Source of the DNA: Liolophura sinensis | Lineage: Eukaryota; Mollusca; Polyplacophora; Chitonida; Chitonidae | Assembly: GCF_032854445.1 (NCBI RefSeq) | Contig: NC_088302.1 | Coordinates: forward strand, 54,910,237-54,974,236 | DNA length: 64,000 nt | Direction: 5' to 3' | Part shown: positions 34,201 to 45,184 of the stretch, one piece after another | How positions within the stretch are numbered: position 1 is the stretch's first letter | How the letters are laid out: every line of letters begins with the position of its first letter | Position numbers and translations under genes: made by a program | The notes under the pieces: model-generated | The model's input: the letters and a program-made list of their open reading frames with translations, nothing else | The model's database searches: none | What the model was told of the DNA's origin: nothing

Positions 34201-34574
34201 CGTGACTATCAAAATTAGAAAGGCTGAAATATAACTTCAGAGGCGTGTCTTGTGTAGACAGTTTGGCCGGTGTTGACATGGATTACATTTATTCGCTTGG
34301 CGTTCAACAATAATTTTCAACTACTCACTTAACGACCATCACTTTCATTAGTGGAGGAAACCAGAGTGCTTGGAGAAAGCCACCAGCCCTTGACTATTAA
34401 CTGACGAACTTTCCACGTGTGACACACGGATTTTGACCTGAGGGATTACAGATTTTACGTTGTATAGTCGTGTAAGGCAAGTGATTTCACACAAACTACG
34501 TTCAGTGTATGTGTGATTTGGATTTTACATCGTATTTAACAAGTTTTGAGTCATATTACGAACAAGAGTATATG

Positions 34575-35030
34575 TATATGTAGGTGTGCGTACATATACT
34601 GTGTCTTCAACCTTGAAGTATCATGCGGACGACACAGAACATGACACCCAACCTAGTCACATTATGCTGTCACCGGGCTAACTGTTATGTATCCGACCTC
34701 GGATGATGGTCGATATGAAGGTAGGGACAATGGAGCCCAGGGCCTTATTCAGACTGCCATCTGTATTCATCTGCATACTCTCTAAGACAAAAGGGAACAG
34801 GTGACGTCAGACAAATCTGTCACGTGAAATCTCTTGCGTAATGAGCATTTAGTACATAGTAAGTGATTTAAGTACACAATATAATATGCAAACACAACAC
34901 TAACTAGTGCAGTCCGCCAAGCGAGACAGCAACAAATACCAAGATTTTGATATGATCTGACTCAGGTTTGATCCCAGGTCTCCCGACTTCCAGGAGGACG
35001 CTCTAACCATCAGGTCACCGAAGCTGTAAC
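34575..35030 (-). mobile_element. tRNA-derived SINE, reverse, split by unrelated sequence
   Basis: The 3' body (tgtgtcttc, tgaagtatcatgcggacgac, agtcacattatgctgtcac) lies at 34600-34685. The 5' part (ccgccaagcgagacagcaac, aggtttgatcccaggtctcc, ggacgctctaaccatcaggt) lies at 34908-35030. About 220 bp in between does not belong to the family, so the SINE was interrupted by an insertion of unknown type. Confidence 0.7.
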
Positions 35031-35659
35031 AAACTACGTGTAAGACCAGCTAAGAGCGCTGTGGACCGCTTATTGCCAGCATTACCCCTAAAACGGTGAA
35101 GGTGGAAACAAGCCCCCTAGGGAGGTTAAAAAAAAAGACAGGCACAACAAGTAAAATATCCAAAGAGTTATTTTGGAAGAGTTGTGGAAGCACATCTAAA
35201 CGGCCACGGCGAGTTTTTTCTTCAGGCGTGGTTGGTTACTGTATAAATCAACTTTTAATCTGTAATTCTTACTAGGCCTTTGGGTACGCCATTTTACAGA
35301 CACCGGAAATACAATTTCGTGTCACCTGCACCTCACACTCTTTCGGCTAAACGGCAAAAAAGTGCTCGCACGTCAGCAGAAACAGCTGCGCTCTCGGGTT
35401 ATAGAAATAACTCTCAGATGATATGTTAAAACTGGCACCTGCGAACTTCTTAATGTGCGCGATTTTGGTTACTTTGAACTGCGATATCGTTATTGCACAT
35501 CACAAAAGTAAAAAGGTGCGCTTTTTAAATCGTATTGATGCATAGCGTTGGCTTTTTCTTTAAAGGGCAAGCTTCATTCAGTTTAGTATTATCCATCCCA
35601 CCGCCGTATTAGTGAACTATTTTGGTTACAATAGGTACTACACGATCTGACCGGATCAA

Positions 35660-35873
35660 GGACCGATTCCACAAAGCTATTTCTGACTTAAGTCAAATTT
35701 TAAAACTTCTTCTCAATGCTTACTTCTTCGTACTGGACGTTGAAATTTTGACACTTTTCAAGACCACATTTCTGAGGTGGTCAGTCTTTTAAGTACTAGG
35801 TCCTAAAAATAATCTTTAAAATTGTATTTTAAATTTTGGCTTAACTTATACATGGCTTTGTAGAATCGGCCCC
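35660..35873. mobile_element. MITE with about 30-bp terminal inverted repeats
   Basis: Left end ggaccgattccacaaagcta..acttaagtcaaa. The right end read in reverse is gggccgattctacaaagcca..ataagttaagcca. About 214 bp, no coding capacity. A target duplication could not be assigned with confidence. Confidence 0.78.
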
Positions 35874-36094
35874 AGTACTAATTGACTTAAAGAATAAAAC
35901 GGTCGAAAATACTTATATTGCACGAGTTTTTATTCAAAACATGATTGAACTACACTTCTTTCTACCACCATGAGTATGTATCCTCGTGCATTGGCTGCAA
36001 TCGTAGCCACCTGTCGTTGATAATATTTCCGAACACAAAGATACTATCCAAACTCACACTTTCACCTGAGTTTCTGTGTTTATGATTATGTAGA

Positions 36095-36390
36095 CTTACA
36101 GGTAAATCTAAATTGGATAAGAGTGCGATTTTTACAGGTGAAACTAAAACTAGTAATTGATTAAAATTGTAATATGTACAGATGAAACTGCAAATAGTGC
36201 CTGGTCAAGAGTGTATGCTGTGTACAGGTAAACCTAAAATTGGCATCCGGTTAACCGTTTATTTTGTACTGGTGAAATTAAAACTGACACCGGATTAACA
36301 GTGTATTTTGTGCAGGTGAAATTAAAACTGACACCTTATTAGCAGTGTATTTTGTACAGGTGAACGTTAATCTGGCATCTAGTTAAGAAT
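36095..36390. repeat. degenerate 44-bp tandem array, about 6 copies
   Basis: Units centred on acaggtgaaattaaaactga, ..cggattaacagtgtattttgt, with starts near 36099, 36136, 36179, 36225, 36269, 36314 and 36356. Each contains cAGGTGAA or cAGGTAAA, which looks splice-site-like but has no exon partner here. Confidence 0.85.
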
Positions 36391-36429
36391 CTAAATAGTT
36401 AATCGCTGGATATTAAAATTATAGGTTTT

Positions 36430-36522
36430 GCTCCGGTCTTACGTGGGAATGTTTCCCCCGGGCTCCTCCCATCATCTTAGTGGTCGTTGTGGAGTGAAAT
36501 GAGATAAATAAATGAATAAAAA
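36430..36522 (+). mobile_element. Nin-DC-type SINE remnant
   Basis: gtttcccccgggctcctccc, gtggagtgaaatgagataaa and a taaatgaataaa tail: a strongly diverged copy of the SINE 3' domain. Confidence 0.5.
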
Positions 36523-36777
36523 ATATAGACATAGGGGGCCGATTTCTGAGCTGTTATCCCTTTTCTTCTTGAAAAATTCCAAAACTATTATGCATTAACC
36601 ACATCTATTATAGGCTACTTAACTTACACACACTAACATTGGATTTTTATCCAAATGTATTTTCTATTCCTAAAGAGGGCAACATGAATCCGCATGATCA
36701 GATGCCTTACACCAAAACTGTGTTGTTCTTACATTATTGAAAACTTTCCGAGATGTCCGAAAAGTAATTAACAGTTA

Positions 36778-37005
36778 CCTGTCTGGTGTACTGTCATGTC
36801 CATTGGAAATGTACAAGTCTTACCTGTCTGGTGTACAGTCAGGTCAATTGGAATGTTAAAGTCTTACCTGTCTGGTGTACAGTCAGGTCAATTGGAAATG
36901 TTAAAGTCTTACCTGTTTGGTTTACTGTCATGTCCATTGGAAATGTACAAGTCTTACCTGTCTGGTGTACTGTCATGTCCACTGGAAATGTTCAAGTCTG
37001 TGTCT
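36778..37005. repeat. 45-bp tandem array, 5 copies
   Basis: Unit acctgtctggtgtactgtca, tgtccattggaaatgtacaagtctt. Divisible by three, so an open frame of 15-residue repeats runs through and on to 37454. No domain was recognised, so it is not called as a gene. Confidence 0.93.
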
Positions 37006-38559
37006 CGTGTTCTTCTACAATGTATTTTTTTTCTTGCTGTAATGCGTTTACGTTTGTAAAACTTTGTAATGAGAAGATTTTTAACATCATCAGACTGAAT
37101 AACAGCCAGTCCCCTTCCAATAAAGGTGCAGAAAGCGTGATATATTTAGAGCATGGATATCCGAAACGCAAAATCTCGGCACGAGTTAATGCCATTTTAC
37201 TACATGTTTCACTTCTCTGCCAGACAGTTGGAACGGAGTCGAGATGTTTTACTATCATACGTCTGCTTACGGGGAGCGATTCTTCTCGGAAAATACTGTT
37301 TCTGTTATTGAAAATTAATATTAGGCAGACTTTATTACACACAGAGGTTTATGCGGCACTCACTGGATTAAATGAACCAGAGGTTTTATTTGTATCTTTG
37401 TATGTGATCACTTTTACCGCTTTTTTCCACTGCCCTAACCATGATCATGTGTGAAAGCGGAGACGTGGGGATTTGACACTGCGAAATGACCTTGTAAGGT
37501 GTTTGCGTTTTCTTAAAAATAATTTTAAAATTTGTTCAGATGACTTTTTTTTATATAGTTTTGTTGTTTGGTACCCACGAAAAAAGAATCTCATCTTAAA
37601 AGAGGCCAAAAAAGGAGACGTATCTATTAACGAATATGTCGTAATCACATGCATATGCGTAAGCAATACCGATACGGTCGCCATGGCAACCGCGTCGTAA
37701 AAAATCCAATAATTGTCGTCGAATACGTGTTTAGGTTAACCGTTGTCTCCAGTGTGCTATCATTGGGTTTTGGTTTTATCAACTGTACTCTTGGCATCAT
37801 GCCATTCGTTATACACTTTATTTCGTTATAAGACGTCCAAGAGCTATAGCTTTGCTTTGTTAAAGGGACATACCGCCAACGTCGACAAAATTGTGTTGAC
37901 ATTTTAAAAGTCGTCTACATAAATTTGAGACTTCCAGATGTCTACTGATGCGTATCTGACTTTGAGTGAACAGTGGAATGTTCATTTTTATCCGGAAGTT
38001 TCCCTTTGACAATCAACTCACTCAACTCGCTGTATTTTGAAAAGGCTTACTTTTTAAGTCAGTTACCTACCCTTGTTGTCTAGGCGGCAGGCGATGTTCA
38101 GCGAACTTGAAATGTCAGACACGATATTGTGTTGTAATTATGCGACCCACCATGTCATTGCAGCTCTGCTGCACAAATCGTTGGGAATTACGAATATTTC
38201 ATAAAACATTATCGATAGAAAGGAAGACTGTATTTAGTTTACTACAGACTTATAATTCGCTAACAATCTATCTGTGAGATCCACGAGCGAGAATTGTGAG
38301 AATCTTTGCGTCGCCATATTTGCATGTTTTGTCGTCGGGCGGACAGTTTAGACCAGTGACGGATTTCCTTATAATTCTATTAATTGATATATTTTGGAAA
38401 ATATTGGCCCGGTAGGCTTAGGTAGGAGTCAAATGCAACTCATTTTTGTATTTAGCAGAAACAACACAAAAAATCTGAATTTCTTTCGCCGGAATGTCTC
38501 TTTAATTCATTTCTTAACAGACATGCCAGTCTGTTAGGGCAAAGCCGGTATAGGGAGCA
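37006..38559. other. stretch without recognised feature
   Basis: AT-rich, no family resemblance in any frame. Confidence 0.5.
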
Positions 38560-38995
38560 GGTACCAGATCTCACTAAGCGAGAGTCAGTTTAGAGAGCGC
38601 CCAGTAGATCTGACTAAAGAGATCCAGTCAGCGACAGGCCAGTTTAGGGAGCGGCTATAAGATCTGACTAAAGAGATCCAGTCAGCGACAAGCCGGTTCA
38701 GGGAGCGGCTATTAGATCTGACTAAAGAGATCCAGTCAGCGACAGGCCAGTTTAGGGAGCGGCTATTAGATCTGACTAATGAGATTCGGTCAGCGACAAG
38801 CCGGTTCAGGGAGCGGCTATAAGATCTGACTAAAGAGATCCAGTCAGCGACAAGCCGGTTCAGGGAGCGGCTATTAGATCTGACTAAAGAGATCCAGTCA
38901 GCGACAGGCCAGTTTAGGGAGCGGCTACTAGATCTGACTAATGAGATTCGGTCAGCGACAGGCCGGTTCAGGGAGCGGCTACTAGATCGGGCCAA
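38560..38995. repeat. 54-bp tandem array, 8 copies
   Basis: Unit gagatccagtcagcgacagg, ccagtttagggagcggctat, tagatctgactaaa. Two variants alternate (gacaggccagttta and gacaagccggttca). The 136-codon open - frame (18-residue Arg/Ser/Leu repeats) follows from the period being a multiple of three. It lies about 550 bp outside the left end of the Polinton remnant. Confidence 0.95.
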
Positions 38996-39299
38996 TGAAG
39001 GTTGTGGTGCTTAACGGCATTAAATCGCCATGGACTTGGAAAATTCACGTGAAGGAATGGAATAGACGAAATCTATATTGAATTCAGCTGAATGTGTAAA
39101 GAGTGGTCGATGGTGTATATATCCAAGTACCCTGTAGGCATATATATTATTTTTAATACGAAATGGAATGAAGTATAGGGAACTAAAATTCAGCTTAATG
39201 GCATTTCCGCGTTGTGTCGTGTGAATTTGTGAATGTTGCGAAAAGTTTCAGCCAAGAGGGCTTTAGAGGATTTTGGTCTTCCTTGAAATGTCAAGAAAA

Positions 39300-39465
39300 T
39301 ATGCATGTATGTATGCTTGGGGTTTAACCTCGTACGTAACAATTTTTCAGTCATCTGATGACGAGGAGCCATTAGTTGTGTTTACATATATTGTGTCTTC
39401 TTGTGGCAGGGCGAGTCCATGTCATGTAAGTCCTGCTGTCACTGAAGTATCATGACGAAGACATC
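39300..39465 (-). mobile_element. tRNA-derived SINE 3' fragment, reverse
   Basis: gcttggggtttaacctcgta, tttttcagtcatctgatgac, gtgtcttcttgtggcagggc and actgaagtatcatgacgaag. This is the reverse complement of the 3' half of the family at 11019-11349. Confidence 0.75.
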
Positions 39466-39540
39466 AGTAGTATAGAAAGGGTAGTTGATGTCGCATTGGG
39501 AGGAGGTGGGGGAGGAGGTGGAGTGAGGGTGTGTCGTTGA

Positions 39541-41300
39541 GTCCGTGCTCGAGGCGCTCCAACGGATCAATGAGCCCAGCTCCTTCAGCTCCTTTACGCG
39601 GGAGGTAACTTCTGTCAGCGGATCGTTGGGTTCGATGCTAACGCATTATACTAGGCCTGCCTTGCCTCACCCATGCCGGCGGGTCACTACATCCCATGGC
39701 AACGTGACGGGGAGAAGTTCGGTCCCTCCTGCTCCGCGACGCGTCTGGCTGAAAAATGGCTGGAATGGCAGTCGCATCAGCTGGGGACACCCATCCGCCA
39801 CCGACTTAACCATACGCAGAAACAAGTCGATGATAGGCAACTCCCAGTAGACGGGTTTGCCCACATCGACGGACCTCCCACCGTCTTCCAGTTCCGCGGT
39901 TACTATTACCACTACCACAGCTGTCACCTGAATCACCCACGCCAGGGTGAGCTGCACTACAACGACCGGCGAGGGTTGACACCCCAAGGCTTGCCCCGGG
40001 AAGTGGACAACAACGAAGCGTACGTCCAGTCGAAGGGTTACGAGCTAAAATCCATACGAGAGTTCGAGTTTCTCGGCCTACGGAAAACGAACCCGGCCTT
40101 CTGCTCCTTCCTGTGGAAGCACGGCTTACTCCCGTCACAACAAGAGCCCAAGACGCTGGCTCAACTGCTGGAGGCTGTCGTCCAAGGCCATGTGTTTGGC
40201 TTCGTCGAATGCGACTTCCGCGTGCCGGACCATCTGAAAGCAGACTTTGCGGAATGTCCACCCATATTTAAAAAAACATCGATGTGAGCCAGGAGGACAT
40301 AGACCCAACGGACTTCGCGCGGGTGAATGACATCATGCCCGGTTTCAGTTGAATGCTATTCGGGAGAATGATCGGCACGAAAATTCTGCTGGCCACTCTG
40401 TTCCTGCAATGGTACCTTGCTTACGTGTTGGTAGTGACCCGCGTCTACCTAGTGATGGAGTGCACGCCCGAGCGAGCCTTCCAAACATTTGCGGGCGCCG
40501 TCACCCAAGCACGGCGAGAAGGGGACGCTGAACCTTCCAAGGCTCTCATCGGGGAAACGATGAAGTTGTTGGGGGAATTCCGGCTATGGCAAAACAGTCA
40601 CAAACCAAGACCGGCATGTGGATGTGAAAAGCTGTTACCTGACGAATACGCACAAGCTACTGGAGAGTGTACGGTGTCGTACCGCGACCAAATCGATGAC
40701 GAAACTTTCGAGGTGGTGAGCAGCAAGAGGACGATTCGTTACAACCTACCATTGTAAATAGGATGTATGGTGTACCAGTATGCCAAACTCCGTACGTTAG
40801 TTTTACTATAATTTCATGACTCGTTTTTTTTATAAGTCTTACTGGCATTACTGCGAGATGGACACGGAGTCCGCGTACGTGGCCTCGTCTGACCCGGACT
40901 TGGAATCCTTGTTTAAACCTGAGCTGCGGGCGGTATACGAGGAGGAGCGGAACAAATGGTTACCTCGACGCGACCACCACGACTTTGATAAACGTACGCC
41001 GGGGCTCTTCAAAGTCGAGGGGACTGGTGACGCTATCTTCAGTTTGTGATCGAAGACATACTATTGCTATGGCTGGGAGTCGAACAGTAAAGACAAGCTC
41101 TCCTGCAAAGGCGTTAGGACGTTTTCCTCTCCGTGGTACGCAACCACCAAAGCGCCAGTGGTGTAAATCGAGGTATGCGTATGCGGGGAAACAACATGTA
41201 TTCCTACACACAGCACAAAGACGCTTTCACTTCTTTTTATGGGAAGCGCAAAGTACTGCCGGGCGATGTGAGCACCACCTACATAAAAATCACTGTATGC
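39541..41300 (+). pseudogene. polB: Polinton protein-primed family B DNA polymerase, broken
   Basis: Role in the family: replication of the element by a protein-primed B-family DNA polymerase. The best-preserved block is 39673-40287 (204 codons), with WLEWQSH, RQLPVDGF, VFQFRGYYYHYHSC and FGFVECDFRVPDHLK, matching the middle of the family. Later pieces lie in other frames: 40353-40757 (polymerase motif A-B region), 40816-41049 (motif C region, reading MDTESAY where the usual catalytic pair is D-T-D) and 41133-41295 (C-terminal YSYTQHKDAFTSFYGKRK). Breaks: deletion or shift near 39660, a shift at an A-run near 40268, TGA near 40350, a shift in a G-run near 40571, a shift near 40760, TGA at 41047-41049. 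The N-terminal exonuclease part is largely missing. Confidence 0.88.
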
Positions 41301-41331
41301 CAGTGTCCTTTTCTCTTTATTTATTTTTATT

Positions 41332-41898
41332 TCATAACATGTCGAACAGGGAAAAACACAAAAATGAAAACATGGAAAGAACGTTATCACAGCTCACTAG
41401 CTGGTGGAGTGATAGAAAAAGGGGGGGGGGGCTGGACCCCAAACTCGCGGTCCGCCCAATCGAACACATAACAAAGTCGTTATCGTATGTCGTGCGCGAC
41501 GTGTCCATAGGACAACCTCGAGTCCGCTGAGTTAAGTAATACACGCGATATTGTCCACAAACGGCCGTGTCAAGATTCTTTAGCCGCCGATCAGTCCACG
41601 CCCATTGGTGTGTCCTCTGCTTGACACAAACGGTGATATCGGTGTGGAGCGGTGGGAGTCAGGTGCGCGTAGGGTGGAGGTCCGCGGTACGAATCAAAGT
41701 GTTCTCCCCGGAGACGGGATGGGTCTGGGCACACGTCTACGTAGACGACTACCCAATGCTGTCCCTGGCGGAGGCATGTGTCGGTGTTGATGACGCAGGC
41801 CCAGGGTGTGTTGGTCACTTGGTGAGGGAGGTGGTCCCGAGCGTCGACTTCTCCCTGCCGTCCGACTGTAGCACACGTCGCAATTGCACCGTGTCCAT
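41332..41898 (-). pseudogene. adenain-like (C5-type) cysteine protease of the Polinton
   Basis: In the family this protease matures capsid proteins. On the - strand the start MDTVQLRRVLQSD is at 41898. The His-containing GQHWVVVYVD block (His codon about 41756-41758), the Asp-containing EHFDSY block (about 41693-41695) and the Cys-containing AVCGQY block (Cys codon 41557-41559) follow in the correct order and spacing for an adenovirus-type protease of about 190 residues. They lie in three frames, with shifts near 41825 and 41640, so the gene is dead although the catalytic residues survive. It converges with PolB, whose similarity ends about 35 bp from this gene's end. Confidence 0.8.
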
Positions 41899-41914
41899 GT
41901 TGTTTTTGTTTTTT

Positions 41915-43152
41915 TCAACTGGCGAAGGTACAGAGCGCGTTTCGGTTTTCGTCTGTTTCTATGATATTGTTGAATTTGGCGTAGCAGACTACGTTAATGG
42001 TTTCTGGCAGGGACCTGGCAAACCACATCTCCAGGCCCAAATCACCTTTCAGGACCAGGTTCAGTTGGTGATCGTCGTGGAGGTGTGGGGGGGGGGGGGG
42101 CAAGTAGAAACAAAACAGCGTGTTGCCTTCGGCGAACGCGGCGCGATGGATGGAGTTCCCCTCGTCGTGAAACACTTTCCCCGTGTTGGTAAAGAGGTTC
42201 ATGTACGTTCTGACAAAATTTTCCGGTCTCAAAGCCGGGTGTCAGGGGCTTGGCAGGAATTTGACGTCCGCCGACATGCAAAGCGACGAAGTTTGTATAA
42301 AAGTGCTGGACATAAAACAGGTTTTTAGCGTAGCTCCCGTGGAAAACCGTGCTCCTCACCCATCCCACCACCAAACGTGTCGGTAAGCCGCCCAGAAATA
42401 GCTTCGGTTCGTTGTGGTCTTTGGTCACGGAGAAATACTTGGTCAGCAAGCGGCGGTTAGGGTACTTGGCAGGGGCCAACGCTTTCAAATGCATCAGTTG
42501 AACACCGCTAGTGACTTTGACTTTGCGCACAAAGATCAACACCTCTTCCAAATGCGCCCTTGACCGGGGTGAGACGGATACGGACGGTCAGCAGGTGACG
42601 CCGTTGCAGAAACATATCGTAGTGCAGACGCCCCAGCATGTCAACCGACCGACTTTGGGCCGTGAGCTGCAGCCGTTTGTCAAACCCCATATTGGTCTCA
42701 TCCGCCTCGTCAAACCTCCCTGGGGTGTCGGTGAACCACAAGACGAGGAGAGCTGGGTGCTCTTGGCCTCTATGCCGTAAGACAACAACGTCTCCAAGTG
42801 AGCACGTTACGCGTACATGTTGTTGGAAACTGTGATGAGTTTGGGATACATCGACCTGTTGCCACAGCGAATGCAGCCACGGTTTAGTCGTACCTACACT
42901 CTTGCCGACCTCCACAACCTCTCCCTCCCCGTCGATGATTTTTCCCTTCACGTACAACATGGTGTTGGCGAAGTCCAAGTAAGTGTCACTGTCCGCGTTA
43001 GTAATGCGAAATTCCATGGGCCCCACGTCTCCTAGTCTGGTGATGGGACTGTAGGCATCCCAGCGACCTTCTCGAACGCTGGTCTTGGCAGGGGGGGGGG
43101 GGAATTGATTTGCACCGGCGCTTTTCCGGCCCAAAGGGCCGATGCGCGCCAA
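41915..43152 (-). pseudogene. F54H12.2-like capsid-type protein of the Polinton, frameshifted
   Basis: Three overlapping - strand pieces in different frames make up one protein of about 410 residues: 43152-42508 (PMEFRITNADSDTYLDFANT, WLHSLWQQVDV, SVDMLGRLHYDMF), 42551 to about 42250 (VGWVRSTVFHGSYAKN, FVALHVGGRQIP) and 42232-41915 (RTYMNLFTNTGKV, NVVCYAKFNNIIE). Family knowledge: this protein, annotated in many animal genomes as uncharacterised F54H12.2-like, is carried by Polinton/adintovirus elements and is thought to be capsid-related; which capsid role is not proven here. One shift is next to a run of G near 42090, and another run of G lies at the N-terminal side near 43090. Confidence 0.8.
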
Positions 43153-43189
43153 AACTTGGCGTCATTGAAAGTGCTTTTAACCTGGATAA

Positions 43190-44150
43190 TATATAAAGGA
43201 AGAGTATATTATTTAGAACAAAAAAAAATTTCAATACTAGTGCTATGGACATTGTAGCTTGTAACATTTGTAGCATTATAGCTGACGAATTTTGGGCTTG
43301 ATGACTAAAAGAAAAAAATCAGTGATTGTAAGGGATCATTATTCACTATGATGACCATTACTTAATGTAGTTATACAATCCATACTTACAGTACAAGAGG
43401 GGTAGGTACATGGGTTAAAGAGATTTTTGGGAAAGGTGGGCGTTAGAACACTCAAGATGTTATAACAAATACGGAACACAGAGTATAGTATAGGAAGAGC
43501 TGAACAGAATACATAGATAATACCTGGACAAAAACAGTAGAAGCGTCAGCTCGTATCAGTTCTGTATGGGTAAAAACGACAACAACCACTATAAAAGCGA
43601 CAGATAGGCCGATCCAACCATGTTAACACTAAAAATATACCTTCATATAATTAATAATACTCAGGCAAATTATATTTATACAATCATATGAGTGTTATAT
43701 TCTGTATACTACGGATTATTAAAAACGACGACATCTGCTAAGAAAATTGGCCAGGGCCTGGAAAGTCTTATTTCGGTTCGTTTTAGGATTTAAAACAGAT
43801 GCTAAGGTAAAATGCCGAAGGCCAATGGAGCGTAAGTCCCGGTAAAGAACACGGCGAGCGTTAGAGTGCCGAGTACACGTAAATAAGAGATGAGCGATAT
43901 CATCGTTAACTAGGCATATATCACATAACCCAGATGGGTGCAGATTCATTCTAAATAAATAGGTATTTGTAGACACATGTCCAGAAATAAGGCGAAAAAC
44001 TAGCGTTTCATCTCGTCGGGAAAGTACTGATAATGGCGAATTTAACAAAACAGAACGATTATACTCGTGAAAAAACACGGCAGGGGATAAGATCCACAAA
44101 TCAAAGTCATAACTGACCAAGGGCAACACTCGGCGTGGGGGAGAGCCATA
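43190..44150 (-). mobile_element. 5'-truncated non-LTR retrotransposon inside the Polinton
   Basis: The - strand frame 44129-43719 reads ETLVFRLISGHVSTNTYLFR, then LHPSGLCDICLVNDDIAHLL, FTCTRHSNARRVLYRDLRSI and ends in FQALANFLSRCRRF-stop. This is the zinc-knuckle-like C-terminal tail (L-x-x-G-H...H-P-x-x-C-x-x-C...H-x-x-x-x-C) of Jockey/CR1-type reverse transcriptase proteins. The rest (43190-43718) would be its 3' UTR. It separates the capsid-type gene from the small basic protein gene, so it entered after the Polinton. Exact borders are not visible. Confidence 0.72.
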
Positions 44151-44262
44151 GCGTTAGCTAAAAATATTTGGTGCGGAGCGTGGTTTTGTGCGTCGACGTT
44201 GGCGGGAGAGCGATCGTCTTCTGGGCCCAATGGGCAGGTGAGGACCAGTTGTAGCGGCGCGT

Positions 44263-44679
44263 CTATCTTGGTCCTGCGTGCAGGTGACGAGTGGGAGCGG
44301 TGCGTCGGACCTTCCGATTTATAGACACCCCTCTCGCCCCATTCATCTTACTCAGCATCCTGCGCTGGTCATATCCATCGGCTTTGGCCACCAGCTGTCT
44401 TCCTCCCTCCAGGGCTCGTTGTTTCCACGCCTGGCTCACCAGCACTCCCTCGTTCCACACGTCGTCCATAACTTTCAGTCCAGCACGTAACGCAGTTTTT
44501 CCCAACGCTCGCGCAGCAGGCTTTAACAAGGGCTGCGCTGTTTTGATGAAACGGTCGAGCAATCCGTGGCCTCGCTTTACAACTGCACCCCGAAACACAG
44601 GCAACCCACCTCTGCCAGCTTGTTTGGTGTAATAGTCGATGTAGGATCGGTACTTGGCAGGGTTGTCTACGCCGCACAT
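44263..44679 (-). CDS. small basic Gly-rich virion-type protein of the Polinton
   Basis: An uninterrupted 138-codon frame. The N-terminal half contains KQAGRGGLPVFRGAVVKRGH and GLLDRFIKTAQPLLKPAARA, then LGKTALRAGLKVMDDV. Short proteins with a G-L-P-V-x-x-G and K-R-G-H-G-L pattern commonly sit next to the F54H12.2-like gene in Polinton/adintovirus elements and resemble the basic adenoviral core/minor capsid peptides; the exact role is unknown. It is one of the few frames here without a break. The last about 30 residues may already be out of the ancestral frame. Confidence 0.6.
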   Translation of the reverse strand: MCGVDNPAKYRSYIDYYTKQAGRGGLPVFRGAVVKRGHGLLDRFIKTAQPLLKPAARALGKTALRAGLKVMDDVWNEGVLVSQAWKQRALEGGRQLVAKADGYDQRRMLSKMNGARGVSINRKVRRTAPTRHLHAGPR

Positions 44680-45130
44680 TGCAAAGATAATGCGGGCCGC
44701 TGTCGAAAGTGAACTGTCAGCACCACTTCATCGCGTTCAAATGCGACGGGTTGGCCTGCATCACTCGAGAAATGCTTGCGCCGCACGTGTTGAAAGGTCT
44801 TGGAGATTTGTTGCCCGTATTTTCCTTTCGTGGTGACCAGCCGCAGCAGCGGCGCCAGCATGTCTCCCACCACACGCGGTGCGACAATGTCCGTGTACGC
44901 GTACAGCGTGGGTGTGGTGGCACCGATCCTCGGCACCGATATGCGGCAGATTCGCCCGCCCCATGAACCAATCGTGCAGTAAATTCCTGAGCTGCTTCAG
45001 ACGCGGGCTAATACTGAGCCCCAGCTTTTTCCGCAGGGTGTATTTCCGGTGCACATCATCGAAACTGAACTTCAAATCACCGGCGTGAGCCTTCAGTAAA
45101 GGGATGTTTATGTAAGTTAGGCCCTTGGCG
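44667..45130 (-). pseudogene. penton-like (minor capsid) protein fragment
   Basis: The - strand piece 44936-44667 reads MPRIGATTPTLYAYTDIVAP, VVGDMLAPLLRLVTTKGKYG and GQPVAFERDEVVLTVHFRQ, the typical C-terminal part of the Polinton penton-like protein (Y-x-Y-T-D-I-x-x-P-x-x-V-G-D ... F-x-R). An upstream piece in another frame, about 45115-44965 (AGDLKFSFDDVHRKYTLRKK), fits the preceding region. The N-terminal third is missing. It overlaps the start of the small basic protein by 13 bp. Confidence 0.6.
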
Positions 45131-45184
45131 AGGTCTTTGGGTAATAGCGTACTGGCAATGTTGACTGATGTCTAGCGCGGTGCG

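Noticed and set aside
36786-37454. 222-codon open frame on +
   Set aside because: First third is the 45-bp repeat; the rest has no recognisable domain and there is no splice or promoter support.
38585-38995. 136-codon Arg/Ser/Leu repeat frame on -
   Set aside because: By-product of a 54-bp tandem repeat whose length is a multiple of three.
43719-44129. Initially considered as a Polinton gene between the capsid-type and small basic proteins
   Set aside because: The C-x-x-C...H-x-x-x-x-C tail and sequence pattern fit the C terminus of a non-LTR reverse transcriptase protein, so it is an insertion.
44761-45075. 104-codon - frame MKFSFDDVHRK... taken as an independent gene
   Set aside because: Its first 50 residues fit the penton-like protein; the remainder is an out-of-frame reading past a frameshift.
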